Positions 48,405 through 61,430 of a DNA stretch of 64,000 nt are shown one piece after another. Both the position numbers and the translations under genes were made by a program. The notes below the pieces were generated by a model. The model was not told the origin of the DNA. It searched no databases and saw only the letters and a list, made by a program, of their open reading frames with translations. Source of the stretch: Tetragonia tetragonoides (Eukaryota > Streptophyta > Magnoliopsida > Caryophyllales > Aizoaceae); NCBI GenBank assembly GCA_038025085.1, contig CM076154.1:23488501-23552500 (forward strand), given 5' to 3'. Within the stretch, counting starts at the first letter, position 1. Every line of letters starts with the position of its first letter.

Positions 48405-49270
48405 TGAAACTTACGTGTAGGTGGAGTTGAAACTTGTTTGTACTTGTAAACATCCTTGGTGTAGTTTCTCACTCAACTGAATGCAAACAAAGCATTTGTG
48501 TGATTTCTCTTAATATACAACACAAAAGAACTCAATCTCTTTCACCCTAGTCGTATGAGGTTTTAAAACGCGTATATGCATTCAAAAGGTGGAAATAAAG
48601 CTTGTTTGTACTTGTAAACATCCTTGGTGTAGTTTCTCAGTCAAATGAATGCAAACAAAGCATTTGGGTGCTTTCTCTTAATATTCAACACAAAAGACCT
48701 CAATCACTTTCACCCTAGATGTAAGAGCTGTTAAAACACGTGATAGAGATTTGAGTGCTTTCTCTGAAAATACAACACAAAAGAACTCAATCTCTTTCAC
48801 CCTAGTCGTACGAGGTTTTAAATCGCGTAAATGCTTTCAAAAGCTTGAGTTCAAGCTTGTTTGTACTTGTAAACATCCTTGGTGTAGTTTCTCCCTCAAA
48901 TGAATGCAAACAAAGCATTTGGGTGCTTTCTCTTAATATACAACACAAAAGACCTCAATCTCTTTCACCCTTGTCATATGAGCTTTTAAAACGCGTAAAT
49001 GCATTCAAAAGCTTGAGTTGAAGCTTGTTTGTACTTGTAAACATCCTTGGTGTAGTTTCTCCCTCAAATGAATGCAAACAAAGCATTTGGGTGCTTTCTG
49101 TTAATATACAACACAAAAGAACTCCATCTCTTTCACCCTAGATGTAAGAGCTGTTAAACCGCGTAAATGCATTCAAAAGGTGGAGTTAAAGCTTGTTTGT
49201 ACTTGTAAACATCCTTGGTGTAGTTTCTCACTCAAATGAATGCAAACAAAGCATTTGGGCGCTTTCTCTT
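48405..49270 (+). repeat. Satellite block, '+' orientation
   Basis: About five monomers, entered through a worn module remnant (GATTTGAAACTTACGTGTAG). It contains the deletion junction GTGATAGAGATTTGAGTGC at about 48740-48758. Confidence 0.9.
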
Positions 49271-50949
49271 AATTTCTTTTGAATGCAATTACGCGTTTTA
49301 AAAGAGCTAGCTTTGTTTGCATTCATTTGAGGGAGAAACTACACCATGGATGTTTTCAAGTACAAACAAGCTTTAACTCCACCGTTTGAATGCATTTACG
49401 CTTTGTTTGCATTCATTTGAGTGAGAAACTACACCAAAGATGTTTACAAGTATAAGCAAGCTTTAACTCCACCTTTTGAATGCATTTACGCGTTTTAACA
49501 GCTCTTACATCTAGGGTGAAAAAGATTGAGTTCTTTTGTGTTGTATTTTAAGAGAAAGCACCCAAAAGCTTTGTTTGCATTCATTGGAGTGAGAACATAC
49601 ACCAAGAATGTTTACAAGTACAAACAAGCTTCAACTCAAGCTTTTGAATGCATTTACGCGTTTTAAATGCTCATATGACTAGGGTGAATGAGATTGAGGT
49701 CTTTTGTGTTGTATATTAAGAGAAAGCACCCAAATGCTTTGTTTGCATTCATTTGAGGGAGAAACTACACCAAGAATGTTTACAAGTACAAACAAGCTTC
49801 AACTCAAGCTTTTGAATGCATATACGCGTTTTAAAACCTCATACGACTAGGGTGAAGGAGATTGAGTTCTTTCGTGATGTTTTTTCAGAGAAAGAACCCA
49901 AAAGCTTTGTTTGCATTCATTGGAGTGAGAAACTACACCAAGGATGTTTACAAGTACAAACAAGCTTCAAGTCAAGCTTTTGAATGTATTTACGCGTTTT
50001 AACAGCTCTTACGATTTGGGTGAAAGAGATTGAGGCCTTTTGTGTTGTATATTAAGAGAAAGCACCCAAATGCTTTGTTTGCATTCACTTGAGTGAGAAA
50101 CTACACCAAGGATGTTTACATGTACAAACAAGCTTTAACTACACCTTTTGAATGCATTTACGCGTTTTAACAGCTCTTACATCTAGGGTGAAAGAGATTG
50201 AGTTCTTTTGTGTTGTATATTAAGAGAAAGCACCCAAATGCTTTGTTTGCATTCATTTGAGTGAGAAACTACACCAAGGATGTTTACAAGTACAAACAAG
50301 CTTTAACTCCACCTTTTGAATGCATTTACGCGTTTTAAAAGCTCATATGACTAGGGTGAAAAAGATTGAGTTCTTTTGTGTTGTATATTAAGAGAAAGCA
50401 CCCAAATGCTTTATTTGCATTCATTTGAGTGAGAAACTTAACCAAGGATGTTTACAAGTACAAACAAGCTTCAACTCAAGCTTTTGAATGTATTGACGCG
50501 TTTTAACAGCTCTTACGATTAGGGTGAAAGAGATTGAGGTCTTTTGTGTTGTATATTAAGAGAAAGCACCCAAATGCTTTGTTTGCATTCTTTTGAGTGA
50601 GAAACTACACCAAGGATGTTTACAAGTACAAACAAGCTTTAACTCCACATTTTGAATGCATTTACGCGTTTTAACAGCTTTTACATCTAGGGTGAATGAG
50701 ATTGAGTTCTTTTGTGTTGTATTTTCAGAAAAAGCACCCAAAAGCTTTGTTTGCATTCATTGGAGTGAGAAACAACACCAAGGATGTTTACAAGTACAAA
50801 CAAGCTTCAACTCAAGCTTTTGAATGCATTTACGCGTTTTAAAAGGTCATATGACAAGGGTGAAAGAGATTGAGGTCTTTTGTGTTGTATTTTAAGAGAA
50901 AGCAACCAAAGCTTTGTTTGCATTCATTTCAGTGAGAAACTACACCAAG
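49271..50949 (-). repeat. Satellite block, '-' orientation
   Basis: About ten monomers. The first about 400 bp closely match 47529-47930 and 51837-52240. It ends at the palindromic module. Confidence 0.92.
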
Positions 50950-51078
50950 GATGAAATATAGTTTGAGCTTTACCACTCCAATGAATGCAAACAAAGCTTT
51001 GTTTGCATTCTTTTCAGTGAGAAACTACACCAAGAATGTTTACAAGTACAAACAAAGCATTTACGTGTAGGTGGAGTT
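50950..51078. repeat. Palindromic junction module, copy 2
   Basis: GATGAAATATAGTTTGAG, CTTTACCACTCC, then a perfect 28-bp palindrome at 50983-51010. It ends in ACGTGTAGGTGGAGTTG and turns the array from '-' to '+'. Confidence 0.87.
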
Positions 51079-51836
51079 GAAGCTTGTTTGTACTTGTAAA
51101 CATCATTGGTGTAGTTTCTCACTCAACAGAATGCAAACAAAGCATTTGAGTGATTTCTCTTAATATACAACACAAAAGAACTCAATCTCTTTCACCCTAG
51201 TCGTATGAGGTTTTAAAACGCGTATATGCATTCAAAAGGTGGAGATAAAGCTTATTTGTACTTGTAAACATCCTTGGTGTAGTTTCTCAGTCAAATGAAT
51301 GCAAACAAAGCATTTGGGTGCTTTCTCTTAATATACAACACAAAAGACCTCAATCACTTTCACCCTAGTCATATGATCTTTTAAAACGCGTAAATGCATT
51401 CAAAAGCTTGAGTTTAAGCTTGTTTGTACTTGTAAACATCTTTGCTGTAGTTTCTCACTCAAATGAATGCAAAGAAAACATTTGGGTGCGTTCTCTCAAT
51501 ATACAACACAAAAGAACTCAATCTCTTTCACCCTAGTTGTAAGAGCTGTTAAAATGCGTAAATGCATTCAAAAGGTTGAGTTAAAGCTTGTTTGTACTTG
51601 TAAACATCCTTGGTGTAGTTTCTCCCTCAAATGAATGCAAACAAAGCATTTGGGTGCTTTCTGTTAATATACAACACAAAAGAACTCAATCTCTCTCACC
51701 CTAGATGCAAGAGCTGTTAAACCGCGTAAATGCATTCAAAAGGTGGAGATAAAGCTTGTTTGTACTTGTAAACATCCTTGGTGTAGTTTCTCACTCAAAT
51801 GAATGCAAACAAAGCATTTGGGTGCTTTCTCCTAAT
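51079..51836 (+). repeat. Satellite block, '+' orientation
   Basis: Between four and five monomers, beginning like 48420 and 57111. A '+'-sense higher-order marker (GCAAAGAAAACATTTGGGTG) lies at about 51470. It leaves at CTAATTTCTTTTGAATGC. Confidence 0.92.
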
Positions 51837-54800
51837 TTCTTTTGAATGCAATTACGCGTTTTAAAAGAGCTAGCTTTGTTTGCATTCATTTGAGGGAGAA
51901 ACTACACCATGGATGTTTTTAAGTACAAACAAGCTTTAACTCCACCTTTTGAATGCATTTACGCTTTGTTTGCATTCATTTGAGTGAGAAACTACACCAA
52001 AGATGTTTACAAGTACAAGCAAGCTTTAACTCCACCTTTTGAATGCATTTACGCATTTTAACAGCTCTTACATCTAGGGTGAAAAAGATTGAGTTCTTTT
52101 GTGTTGTATTTTAAGAGAAAGCACCGAAAAGCTTTCTTTGCATTCATTGGAATGAGAAAAGACACCAAGAATGTTTACAAGTACAAACAAGCTTCAACTC
52201 AAGCTTTTGAATCCATTTACGCGTTTTAAATGCTCATATGACTAGGGTGAAAGAGATTGAGGTCTTTTGTGTTGTATATTAAGAGAAAGCACCCAAATGC
52301 TTTGTTTGCATTCGTTTGAGTGAGAAACTACTCCAAGGATGTTTACAAGTACAAACAAGCTTTAACTCCAGCTTTTGATTGCATTTACGCGTTTTAACAG
52401 CTCTTACGATTAGGGTGAAAGAGATTGAGGTCTTTTGTGTTGTATATTAAGAGAAATCACCCAAATGCTGTGTTTGAATTCATTTGAGTGAGAAACTACA
52501 CCAAGGATGTTTACAGGAACAAACAAGCTTTAACTCCACCTTTAGAATGCATTTACGCGTTTTAAAAGCATTTACGACTAGGGTGAAAGAGATTGAACTC
52601 TATTGTGTTGTATTTTAAGAGAAAGCACCCAAAAGCAATGTTTGCATTCATTGGAGTGAGAAACTACACCAAGGATGTTTACAAGAGCTTTTAAAACGTG
52701 TTTACAAGTACATACTTATTACTTGTGTTGTATATTCAGAGAACGCACCCAAATGTTTTCGTTGCATTCATTTGAGTGAGAAACTACACCAAAGATGTTT
52801 ACAAGTACCAACAAGCTTCAACTTAAGCTTTTGAATGCATATACGCGTTTTAAAACCTCATACGACTAGGGTGAAGGAGATTGAGTTCTTTTGTGATGTA
52901 TTTTCAGAGAAAAAACCCAAAAGCTCTGTTTGCATTCATTGGAGTGAGAAACTACACCAAGGATGTTTACAAGTACAAACAAGCTTCAACTCAAGCTTTT
53001 GAATGTATTTACGCGTTTTAACAGCTCTTACGACTAGGGTGAAAGAGATTGAGTTCTTTTCTGTTGTATATTAAGAGAAAGCAAGCAAAAGCGTTGTTAG
53101 CATTCATTTCAGTGAGAAACTACACCAAGAATGTTTACAAGTACAAACAAGCTTCAACTCAAGCTTTTGAATGCATTTACGCGTTTTAAAAGGTCATATG
53201 ACTAGGGTGAAAGAGATTGAGGTCTTTTGTGTCGTATATTAAGAGAAAGCACCCAAATGCTTTGTTTGCATTCATTTGAGTGAGAAACTACACCAAGGAT
53301 GTTTACAAGTACAAACAAGCTTTAACTCCACCTTTTCAATGCATTTACGCGTTTTAATACCTCTTACGACTAGGGTGAAAGAGATTGAGTTCTTTTGTGT
53401 TGTATATTAAGAGAAAGCACCCAAATGGTTTGTTTGCATTCATTTGAGTGAGAAACTACACCAAGGATATTTACAAGTAAAAACAAGCTTCAACTCCACC
53501 TTTTGAATGCATTTACGCATTTTAACAGCTGTTACAACTAGGGTGAAAGAGATTGAGTTCTTTTGTGTTGTATATTAAGAGAAAGCACCCAAATGCTTTG
53601 TTTGCATTCCTTTGAGTGAGCAACTACACCAAGGATGTTTACAAGTACAAACAAGCTTTAACTCCACCTTTTCAATGCATTTACGCGTTTTAACAGCTCT
53701 TACATCTAGGGTGAAAGAGATTGAGTTCTTTTGTGTTGTATATTAACAGAAAGCACCCAAATGCTTTGTTTGCATTCATTTGAGGGAGAAACTACACCAA
53801 GGATGTTTACAAGTACAAACAAGCTTTAACTCAACCTTTTGAATGCATTTACGCATTTTAACAGCTCTTACAACTAGGGTGAAAGAGATTGAGTTCTTTT
53901 GTGTTGTATATTAAGAGAAATCACACAAATGCTTTGCTTGCATTCATTTGAGGGAGAAACTACACCAAGGATGTTTACAACTACAAACAAGCTTGAACTC
54001 AAGCTTTTGAATGCATTTAAGCGTTTCTAAAGTTCATACGACAAGGGTGAAAGAGATTAAGTTCTTTTGTGTTGTATATTAAGAGAACGCAGCCAAATGT
54101 TTTCTTTGCATTCATTTGAGTGAGAAACTTAACCAAGGATGTTTACAAGTACAAATAAGCTTCAACTCAAGCTTTTGAATGTATTTACGCGTTTTAACAG
54201 TTCTTACGATTAGGGTGAAAGAGATTGAGGCCTTTTGTGTTGTATATTAAGAGAAAGCACCCAAATGCTTTGTTTGCATTCATTTGAGTGAGAAACTACA
54301 CCGAGGATGTTTACAAGTACAAACAAGCTTTAACTCCACCTTTTGAATGCATTTACGCTTTTTAACTGCTCTTACATCTAGGGTTTGGGTGTATTTACGC
54401 GTTTTGAATGCATATACGCGTTTTAAAAAGTTTGGGTGTTTACAAGTACTTGTGTTGTATTTTCAGAGAAAGCACCCAAAAGCTTTGTTTGCAATCATTG
54501 GAGTGAGAAACTATACCAAGGATGTTTACAAGTACAAACAAGCTTCAACTCAAGCTTTTGAATGTTTTTACGCGTTTTAACAGCTCTTACATCTAGGGTG
54601 AAAGAGATTGAGTTCTTTTGTGTTGTATTTTCAGAGAAAGCACCCAAATGCTTTGTTTGCATTCATTTGAGTGAGAAACTACACCAAGGATGTTTACAAG
54701 TACAAACAAGCTTTAACTCCACCTTTTGAATGCATTTACGCGTTTTAAAAGCTCATATGACTAGGGTGAAAAAGATTGAGTTCTTTTGTGTTGTATATTA

Positions 54801-55980
54801 AGAGAAAGCATCCAAATGCTTTATTTGCATTCATTTCAGTGAGAAACTACACCAAGAATTTTTACAAGTACAAACAAGCTTCAACTCAAGCTTTTGAATG
54901 CATTTACGCGTTTTAAAAGCTCATATGACTAGGGTGAAAGAGATTGAGGTCTTTTGTGTTGTATATTAAGAGAAAGCACCCAAATGCCTTGTTTGCATTC
55001 ATTTGATTGAGAAACTACACCAAGGATGTTTACAAGTACAAACAAGCTTTAACTCCACCTTTTGAATGCATTTACACGTTGTAACAGCTCTTACATCTAG
55101 GGTGAAAGAGATTGAGTTCTTTTGTGTTGTATATTAAAAGAAAGCACCCAAATGCTTTGTTTGCATTCATTTGAGTGAGAAACTACACCAAGGATGTTTA
55201 CAAGTACAAACAAGCTTTAATTTCACCTTTTGAATGCATTTACACGTTTTAAAAGTTCTTACATCTAGGGTGAAAGAGATTGAGTTCTTTTGTGTTGTAT
55301 ATTAAAAGAAAGCACCCAAATGCTTTGTTTGCATTCATTTGAGTGAAAAACTTAGCCAAGGATGTTTACAAGTACAAACAACCTTCAACTCAAGCTTTTG
55401 AATGCATTTACGCGTTTTAAAAGCTCATATGACTAGGGTGAAAGAGATTGAGGTCTTTTGTGTTGTATATTAAGATAAAGCACCCAAATGCTTTGTTTGG
55501 TTTCATTTGAGGGAGAAACTATACCAAGGATGTTTACAAGTACAAACAAGCTTCAACTCAAGCTTTTGAAAGCATTTACGCGATTTAAAACCTCGTACGA
55601 CGAGGGTGAAAGAGGTTGAGTTCTTTTGTGTTGTATTTTCAGAGAAAGCACTCAAATCTCTATCACGCGTTTTAACAGCTCTTACATCTAGGGTGAAAGT
55701 GATTGAGGTCTTTTGTGTTGTATATTAAGAGAAAGCACCCAAATGCTTTGATTGCATTCATTTGACTGAGAAACTACACCAAGGATGTTTACAAGTACAA
55801 ACAAGCTTTAACTCGACCTTTTGAATGCATATACGCGTTTTAAAACCTCATACGACTAGGGTGAAGATATTGAGTTCTTTTGTGTTGTATATTAAGAGAA
55901 ATCACACAAATACTTTGTTTGCATTCAGTTGAGTGAGAAACTACACCAACGATGTTTACAAGTACAAACAAGCTTCAACT
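51837..55980 (-). repeat. 4.1-kb '-' block
   Basis: About 24 monomers. At 52683-52735 a 16-bp '+' piece (GAGCTTTTAAAACGTG) is embedded before ACATACTTATTACTTGTG. At 54370-54450 two pieces joined by GTTTGGGTG recall the switch near 18480. At about 55650-55672 the CTCAAATCTCTATCACGCG deletion junction appears in the '-' sense. 53215-53600 is repeated at about 63530-63920 (GATATTTACAAGTAAAAAC at 53466 and 63782, offset 10,316). Confidence 0.9.
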
Positions 55981-56105
55981 CCACCTACACGTAAATGCTT
56001 TGTTTGTACTTGTAAACATTCTTGGTGTAGCTTCTCACTGAAAAGAATGCAAACAAAGCTCTGTTTGCATTCATTGGAGTGGTAAAGCTCAAACTATATT
56101 TCATC
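55981..56105. repeat. Palindromic junction module, reverse-complement copy 3
   Basis: CACCTACACGTAAATGC through CTCAAACTATATTTCATCC, the reverse complement of the 51-kb copy. The palindrome has one mismatch (AAAGCTCTG). The array still turns from '-' to '+'. Confidence 0.85.
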
Positions 56106-56484
56106 CTTGGTGTAGTTTCTCACTGAAATGAATGCATTCAAAAGCTTGAGTTGAAGCTTGTTTGTACTTGTAAACATCCTTGGTGTAGTTTCTCCCTCAA
56201 ATGAATGCAAACAAAGCATTTGGGTGCTTTCTCTTAATATACAACACAAAAGAACTTAATCTCTTTCACCCTAGTCATATGATCTTTTAAAACGCGTAAA
56301 TGCATTCAAAAGCTTGAGTTTAAGCTTGTTTGTACTTGTAAACATCTTTGCTGTAGTTTCTCACTCAAATGAATGCAAAGAAAACATTTGGGTGCGTTCT
56401 CTTAATATACAACACAAGTATTAAGTATGTACTTGTAAACACGTTTTAAAAGCTCTTGTAAACATCCTTGGTGTAGTTTCTCAC
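56106..56484 (+). repeat. Satellite block, '+' orientation
   Basis: About two monomers. From about 56131 it belongs to the 4,945-bp-offset duplication. At 56415-56465 it holds ACAAGTATTAAGTATGTAC, the reverse complement of the 52.7- and 58.1-kb joint. The right switch is TTTCTCACTCCAAGTACAAA. Confidence 0.9.
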
Positions 56485-56981
56485 TCCAAGTACAAACAAG
56501 CTTTAACTCCAGCTTTTGAATACATTTACGCGTTTTAACAGCTCTTACGATTAGGCTGAAAGAGATTGAGGTCTTTTGTGTTGTATATTAAGAGAAATCA
56601 CCCAAATGCTTTGTTTGCATTCATTTGAGTGAGAAATTACACCAAGGATGTTTACAAGTACAAAAAAGCTTTTACTCCACCTTTTGAATGCATTTACGCG
56701 TTTTAACAGCTCTTACATCTAGGGTGAAAGAGATTGAGTTCTTTTGTGTTGTATTTTCAGAGAAAGCACCCAAATACTTTGTTTGCATTCATTGGAGTGA
56801 GAAACAACACCAAAGATGTTTACAAGTACAAACAAGCTTCAACTCAAGCTTTTGAATGCATTTACGCGTTTTAAAAGCTCATATGACTAGGGTGAAAAAG
56901 CTTGAGTTCTTTTGTGTTGTATTTTAAGAGAAAGCAACCAAAGCTTTGTTTGCATTCATTTCAGTGAGAAACTACACCAAG
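56485..56981 (-). repeat. Satellite block, '-' orientation
   Basis: About three monomers, B-type at first (AACTCCAGCTTTTGAATAC), ending at the module. Confidence 0.9.
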
Positions 56982-57110
56982 GATGAAATATAGTTTGAGC
57001 TTTACCACTCCAATGAATGCAAACAGAGCTTTGTTTGCATTCTTTTCAGTGAGAAACTACACGAAGAATGTTTACGAGTACAAACAAAGCATTTACGTGT
57101 AGGTGGAGTT
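56982..57110. repeat. Palindromic junction module, copy 4
   Basis: Same word order as at 50950, with GCAAACAGAGCTTTGTTTGC as an imperfect palindrome centre and ACGAAGAATGTTTACGAG as private changes shared with the 61926 copy (except CGGAG there). Confidence 0.87.
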
Positions 57111-57868
57111 GAAGCTTGTTTGTACTTGTAAACATCCTTGGTGTAGTTTCTCACTCAACTGAATGCAAACAAAGCATTTGTGTGATTGTTCTTAATATAC
57201 AACACAAAAGAACTCAATCTCTTCACCCTAGTCGTATGAGGTTTTAAAACGCGTATATGCGTTCAAAAGGTCGAGTTAAAGCTTGTTTGTACTTGTAAAC
57301 ATCCTTGGTGTAGTTTCTCAGTCAAATGAATGCAATCAAAGCATTTGGGTGCTTTCTCTTAATTTACAACATAAAAGACCTCAATCACTTTCACCCTAGA
57401 TGTAAGAGCTGTTAAAACGCGTGATAGAGATTTGAGTGCTTTCTCTGAAAATACAACACAAAAGAACTCAATCTCTTTCACCCTAGTCGTACGAGGTTTT
57501 AAATCGTGTAAATGCTTTCAAAAGCTTGAGTTGAAGCTTGTTTGTACTTGTAAACATCCTTGGTATAGTTTCTCCCTCAAATGAAACCAAACAAAGCATT
57601 TAGGTGCTTTCTCTTAATATACAACACAAAAGACCTCAATCTCTTTCACCTTAGTCATATGAGCTTTTAAAACGCGTAAATGCATTCAAAAGCTTGAGTT
57701 GAAGCTTGTTTGTACATGTAAACATCCTTGGTGTAGTTTCTCCCTCAAATGAATGCAAACAAAGCATTTGGGTGCTTTCTCTTAATATACAACACAAAAG
57801 AACTTAATCTCTTTCGCCCTAGTCATATGATCTTTTAAAACGCGTAAATGCATTCAAAATCTTTAACT
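57111..57868 (+). repeat. Satellite block, '+' orientation
   Basis: Between four and five monomers, with the GTGATAGAGATTTGAGTGC junction at about 57420. It ends at CAAAATCTTTAACTCCACC, an inversion that recurs at 62813. Confidence 0.9.
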
Positions 57869-58697
57869 CCACCAAGGATGTTTACAAGTACAAACAAGCT
57901 TTAACTCCACCTTTAGAATGCATTTACGCGTTTTAATAGCATTTACGACTAGGGTGAAAGAGATTGAGTTCTATTGTATTGTATTTTAACAGAAAGCACC
58001 CAAAAGCTTTGTTTGCATTCATTGGAGTGAGAAACTACACCAAGGATGTTTACAAGAGCTTTTAAAACGTGTTTACAAGTACATACTTAATACTTGTGTT
58101 GTATATTAAGAGAACGCACCCAAATGTTTTCTTTGCATTCATTTGAGTGAGAAACTACACCAAAGATGTTTACAAGTACCAACAAGCTTCAACTTAAGCT
58201 TTTGAATGCATATACGCGTTTTAAAACCTCATACGACTAGGGTGAAGGAGGTCGAGTTCTTTTGTGTTGTATTTTCAGAGAAAGAACCGAAAAGCTTTGT
58301 TTGCATTCAATGGAGTGAGAAACTACACCATGGATGTTTACAAGTACAAACAAGCTTCAACTCAAGCTTTTGAATGTATTTACGCGTTTTAACAGCTCTT
58401 ACGACTAGGGTGAAAGAGATTGAGTTCTTTTCTGTTGTATATTAAGAGAAAGCAACCAAAGGCTTTGTTTGCATTCATTTCAGTGAGAAACTACACCAAG
58501 AATGTTTACAAGTACAAACAAGCTTCAACTCAAGCTTTTGAATGCATTTACGCGTTTTAAAAGGTCATATGACTAGGGTGAAGAGATTGAGTTCTTTTGT
58601 GTTGTATATTAAGAGAAATCACACAAATACTTTGTTTGCATTCAGTTGAGTGAGAAACTACACCAAGGATGTTTACAAGTACAAACAAGCTTCAACT
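57869..58697 (-). repeat. Satellite block, '-' orientation
   Basis: About five monomers, similar to 52530-53215 and 62813-63535. The embedded '+' piece GAGCTTTTAAAACGTG with ACATACTTAATACTTGTG lies at about 58055-58098. Confidence 0.9.
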
Positions 58698-58823
58698 CCA
58701 CCTACACGTAAATGCTTTGTTTGTACTTGTAAACATTCTTGGTGTAGCTTCTCACTGAAAAGAATGCAAACAAAGCTCTGTTTGCATTCATTGGAGTGGT
58801 AAAGCTCAAACTATATTTCATCC
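58698..58823. repeat. Palindromic junction module, reverse-complement copy 5
   Basis: Part of a segment (about 58585-58852) that copies 55868-56135 at an offset of 2,717, including the left-flanking '-' monomer with AAATCACACAAATACTTTG. Confidence 0.87.
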
Positions 58824-59317
58824 TTGGTGTAGTTTCTCACTGAAATGAATGCAAACAAAGCTTTGGTTGCTTTCTCTTAAAATACAACACAAAAGAACTC
58901 AAGCTTTTTCACCCTAGTCATATGAGCTTTTAAAACGCGTAAATGCATTCAAAAGCTTGAGTTGAAGCTTGTTTGTACTTGTAAACATCCTTGGTGTTGT
59001 TTCTCACTCCAATGAATGCAAACAAAGCTTTTGGGTGCTTTCTCTGAAAATACAACACAAAAGAACTCAATCTCTTTCACCCTAGATGTAAGAGCTGTTA
59101 AAACGCGTAAATGCATTCAAAAGGTGGAGTTAAAGCTTGTTTGTACTTGTAAACATCCTTGGTGTAGTTTCTCACTCAAAAGAATGCAATCAAAGCATTT
59201 GGGTGATTTCTCTTAATATACAACACAAAAGACCTCAATCTCTTTCAGCCTAATCGTAAGAGCTGTTAAAACGCGTAAATGTATTCAAAAGCTGGAGTTA
59301 AAGCTTGTTTGTACTTG
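58824..59317 (+). repeat. Satellite block, '+' orientation
   Basis: About three monomers. It ends where TTTGTACTT meets GGAGTGAGAAACTACACC, a different switch from its neighbours. Confidence 0.9.
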
Positions 59318-60630
59318 GAGTGAGAAACTACACCAAGGATGTTTACAAGAGCTTTTATAACGTGTTTACAAGTACATACTTAATACTTGTGTTGTATATT
59401 AAGAGAACGCACCCAAATGTTTTCTTTGCATTCATTTGAGTGACAAACTACAGCAAAGATGTTTACAAGTACAAACAAGCTTAAACTCAAGCTTTTGAAT
59501 GCATTTACGCGTTTTAAAAGATCATATGACTAGGGTGAAATAGATTAAGTTCTTTTGTGTTGTATATTAAGAGAAAGCACCCAAATGCTTTGTTTGCATT
59601 CATTTGAGGGAGAAACTACACCAAGGATGTTTACAAGTACAAACAAGCCTCAACTCAATCTTTTGAATGCCTTTACGCGTTTTAAAAGCACATATGACTA
59701 CGGTGAAAGAGATTGAGGTCTTTTGTGTTGTATATTAAGAGAAAGCACCCAAATGCTTTGTTTGCATTCATTTGATTGAGAAACTACACCAAGGATGTTT
59801 ACAAGTACAAACAAGCTTTAACTCCACCTGTTGAATGCATTTACGCGTTTTAACAGCTCTTACATCTAGGGTGAAAGAGATTGAGTTCTTTTGTGTTGTA
59901 TATTAAAAGAAAGCACCCAAATGCTTTGTTTGCATTCATTTGAGAGAGGAACTACACCAAGGATTTTTACAAGTACAAACAAGCTTTAACTTCACCTTTT
60001 GAATGCATTTACACGTTTTAAAAGCTCATATGACTAGGGTAAAAAAGATTGAGTTCTTTTGTGTTGTATATTAAGAGAAAGCACCCAAATGCTTTGTTTG
60101 CATTCATTTGAGTGAGAAACTTAACCAAGGATGATTACAAGTACAAACAAGCTTCAACTCAAGCTTTTGAATGTATTTACGCGTTTTAAGAGCTCTTACG
60201 ATTAGGGTGAAAGAGATTGAGGTCTTTTGTGTTGTATATTAAGAGAAAGCACCCAAATGCTTTGTTTGCATTCTTTTGACTGAGAAACTACACCAAGGAT
60301 GTTTACAAGTACAAACAAGCTTTAACTCCACCTTTTGAATGCATTTACGCGTTTTAACAGCTCTTACATCTAGGGTGAAAAAGATTGAGTTCTTTTGTGT
60401 TGTATTTTCAGAGAAAGCACCCAAAAGCTTTGTTTGCATTCATTGGGGTGAGAAACAACACCAAGGATGTTTACAAGTACAAACAAGCTTTAACTCAAGC
60501 TTTTGAATGCATTTTCGCGTTTTAAAAGCTCATATGACTAGGGTGAAAAAGCATGAGTTCTTTTGTGTTGTATTTTAAGAGAAAGCAACCAAAGCTTTGT
60601 TTGCATCCATTTCAGTGAGAAACTACACCG
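59318..60630 (-). repeat. Satellite block, '-' orientation
   Basis: About eight monomers. It opens with another copy of the embedded GAGCTTTTATAACGTG piece (about 59349-59364) followed by the GAACGCACCC marker monomer. Confidence 0.9.
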
Positions 60631-60758
60631 AGGATGAAATATAGTTTGAGCTTTACCACTCCAATGAATGCAAACAAAGCTTTGTTTGCATTCTTTTCAG
60701 TGAGAAACTACACCAAGAATGTTTACAAGTACAAACAAAGCATTTACGTGCAGGTGGA
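60631..60758. repeat. Palindromic junction module, copy 6
   Basis: Perfect 28-bp palindrome at 60666-60693. It ends in ACGTGCAGGTGGAGTTG, a one-base variant of the usual ACGTGTAGG. Confidence 0.87.
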
Positions 60759-61430
60759 GTTGAAGCTTGTTTGTACTTGTAAACATCCTTGGTGTAGTTT
60801 CTCACTCCAATGAATGCAAACAAACCTTTTGGGTGCTTTCTCTGAAAATACAACACAAAAGAACTCAATCTCTTTCACCCTAGTCGTACGAGGTTTTAAA
60901 TCGCGTAAATGCTTTCAAAAGCTTGAGTTGAAGCTTGTTTGTACTTGTAAACATCCTTGGTATAGTTTCTCCCTCAAATGAAATCAAACAAAGCATTTGG
61001 GTGCTTTCTCTTAATATACAACACAAAAGACCTCAATCTCTTTCACCCTAGTCATATGAGCTTTTAAAACGCGTAAATGCATTCAAAAGCTTGAGTTGAA
61101 GCTTGTTTGTACTTGTAAACATCCTTGGTGTAGTTTCTCCCTCAAATGAATGCAAACAAAGCATTTGGGTGCTTTCTCTTAATATACAACACAAAAGAAC
61201 TTAATCTCTTTCACCATAGTCATATGATCTTTTAAAACGCGTAAATGCATTCAAAAGCTTGAGTTTAAGCTTGTTTGTACTTGTAAACATCTTTGCTGTA
61301 GTTGCTCACTCAACTGAATGCAAAGAAAACATTTGGGTGCGTTCTCTTAATATACAACACAAGTATTAAGTATGTACTTGTAAACACGTTTTAAAAGCTC
61401 TTGTAAACATCCTTGGTGTAGTTTCTCACT
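60759..61430 (+). repeat. Satellite block, '+' orientation
   Basis: About four monomers, ending like 56484 with CTCACTCCAAGTACAAA. From about 61076 it is inside the right copy of the long duplication. GTATTAAGTATGTACTTG lies at about 61363. Confidence 0.9.

Larger units (their letters stand above)
56131..58580. repeat. Long segmental duplication inside the array, left copy
   Basis: Matches 61076-63525 in the same sense at a constant offset of 4,945 (for example TCACTCCAAG at 56481 and 61426). It includes six orientation switches or junctions and a palindromic module, all copied together. Beyond 58580 the two copies diverge: this one continues like 55868 onward, the other like 53215 onward. 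Confidence 0.9.
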
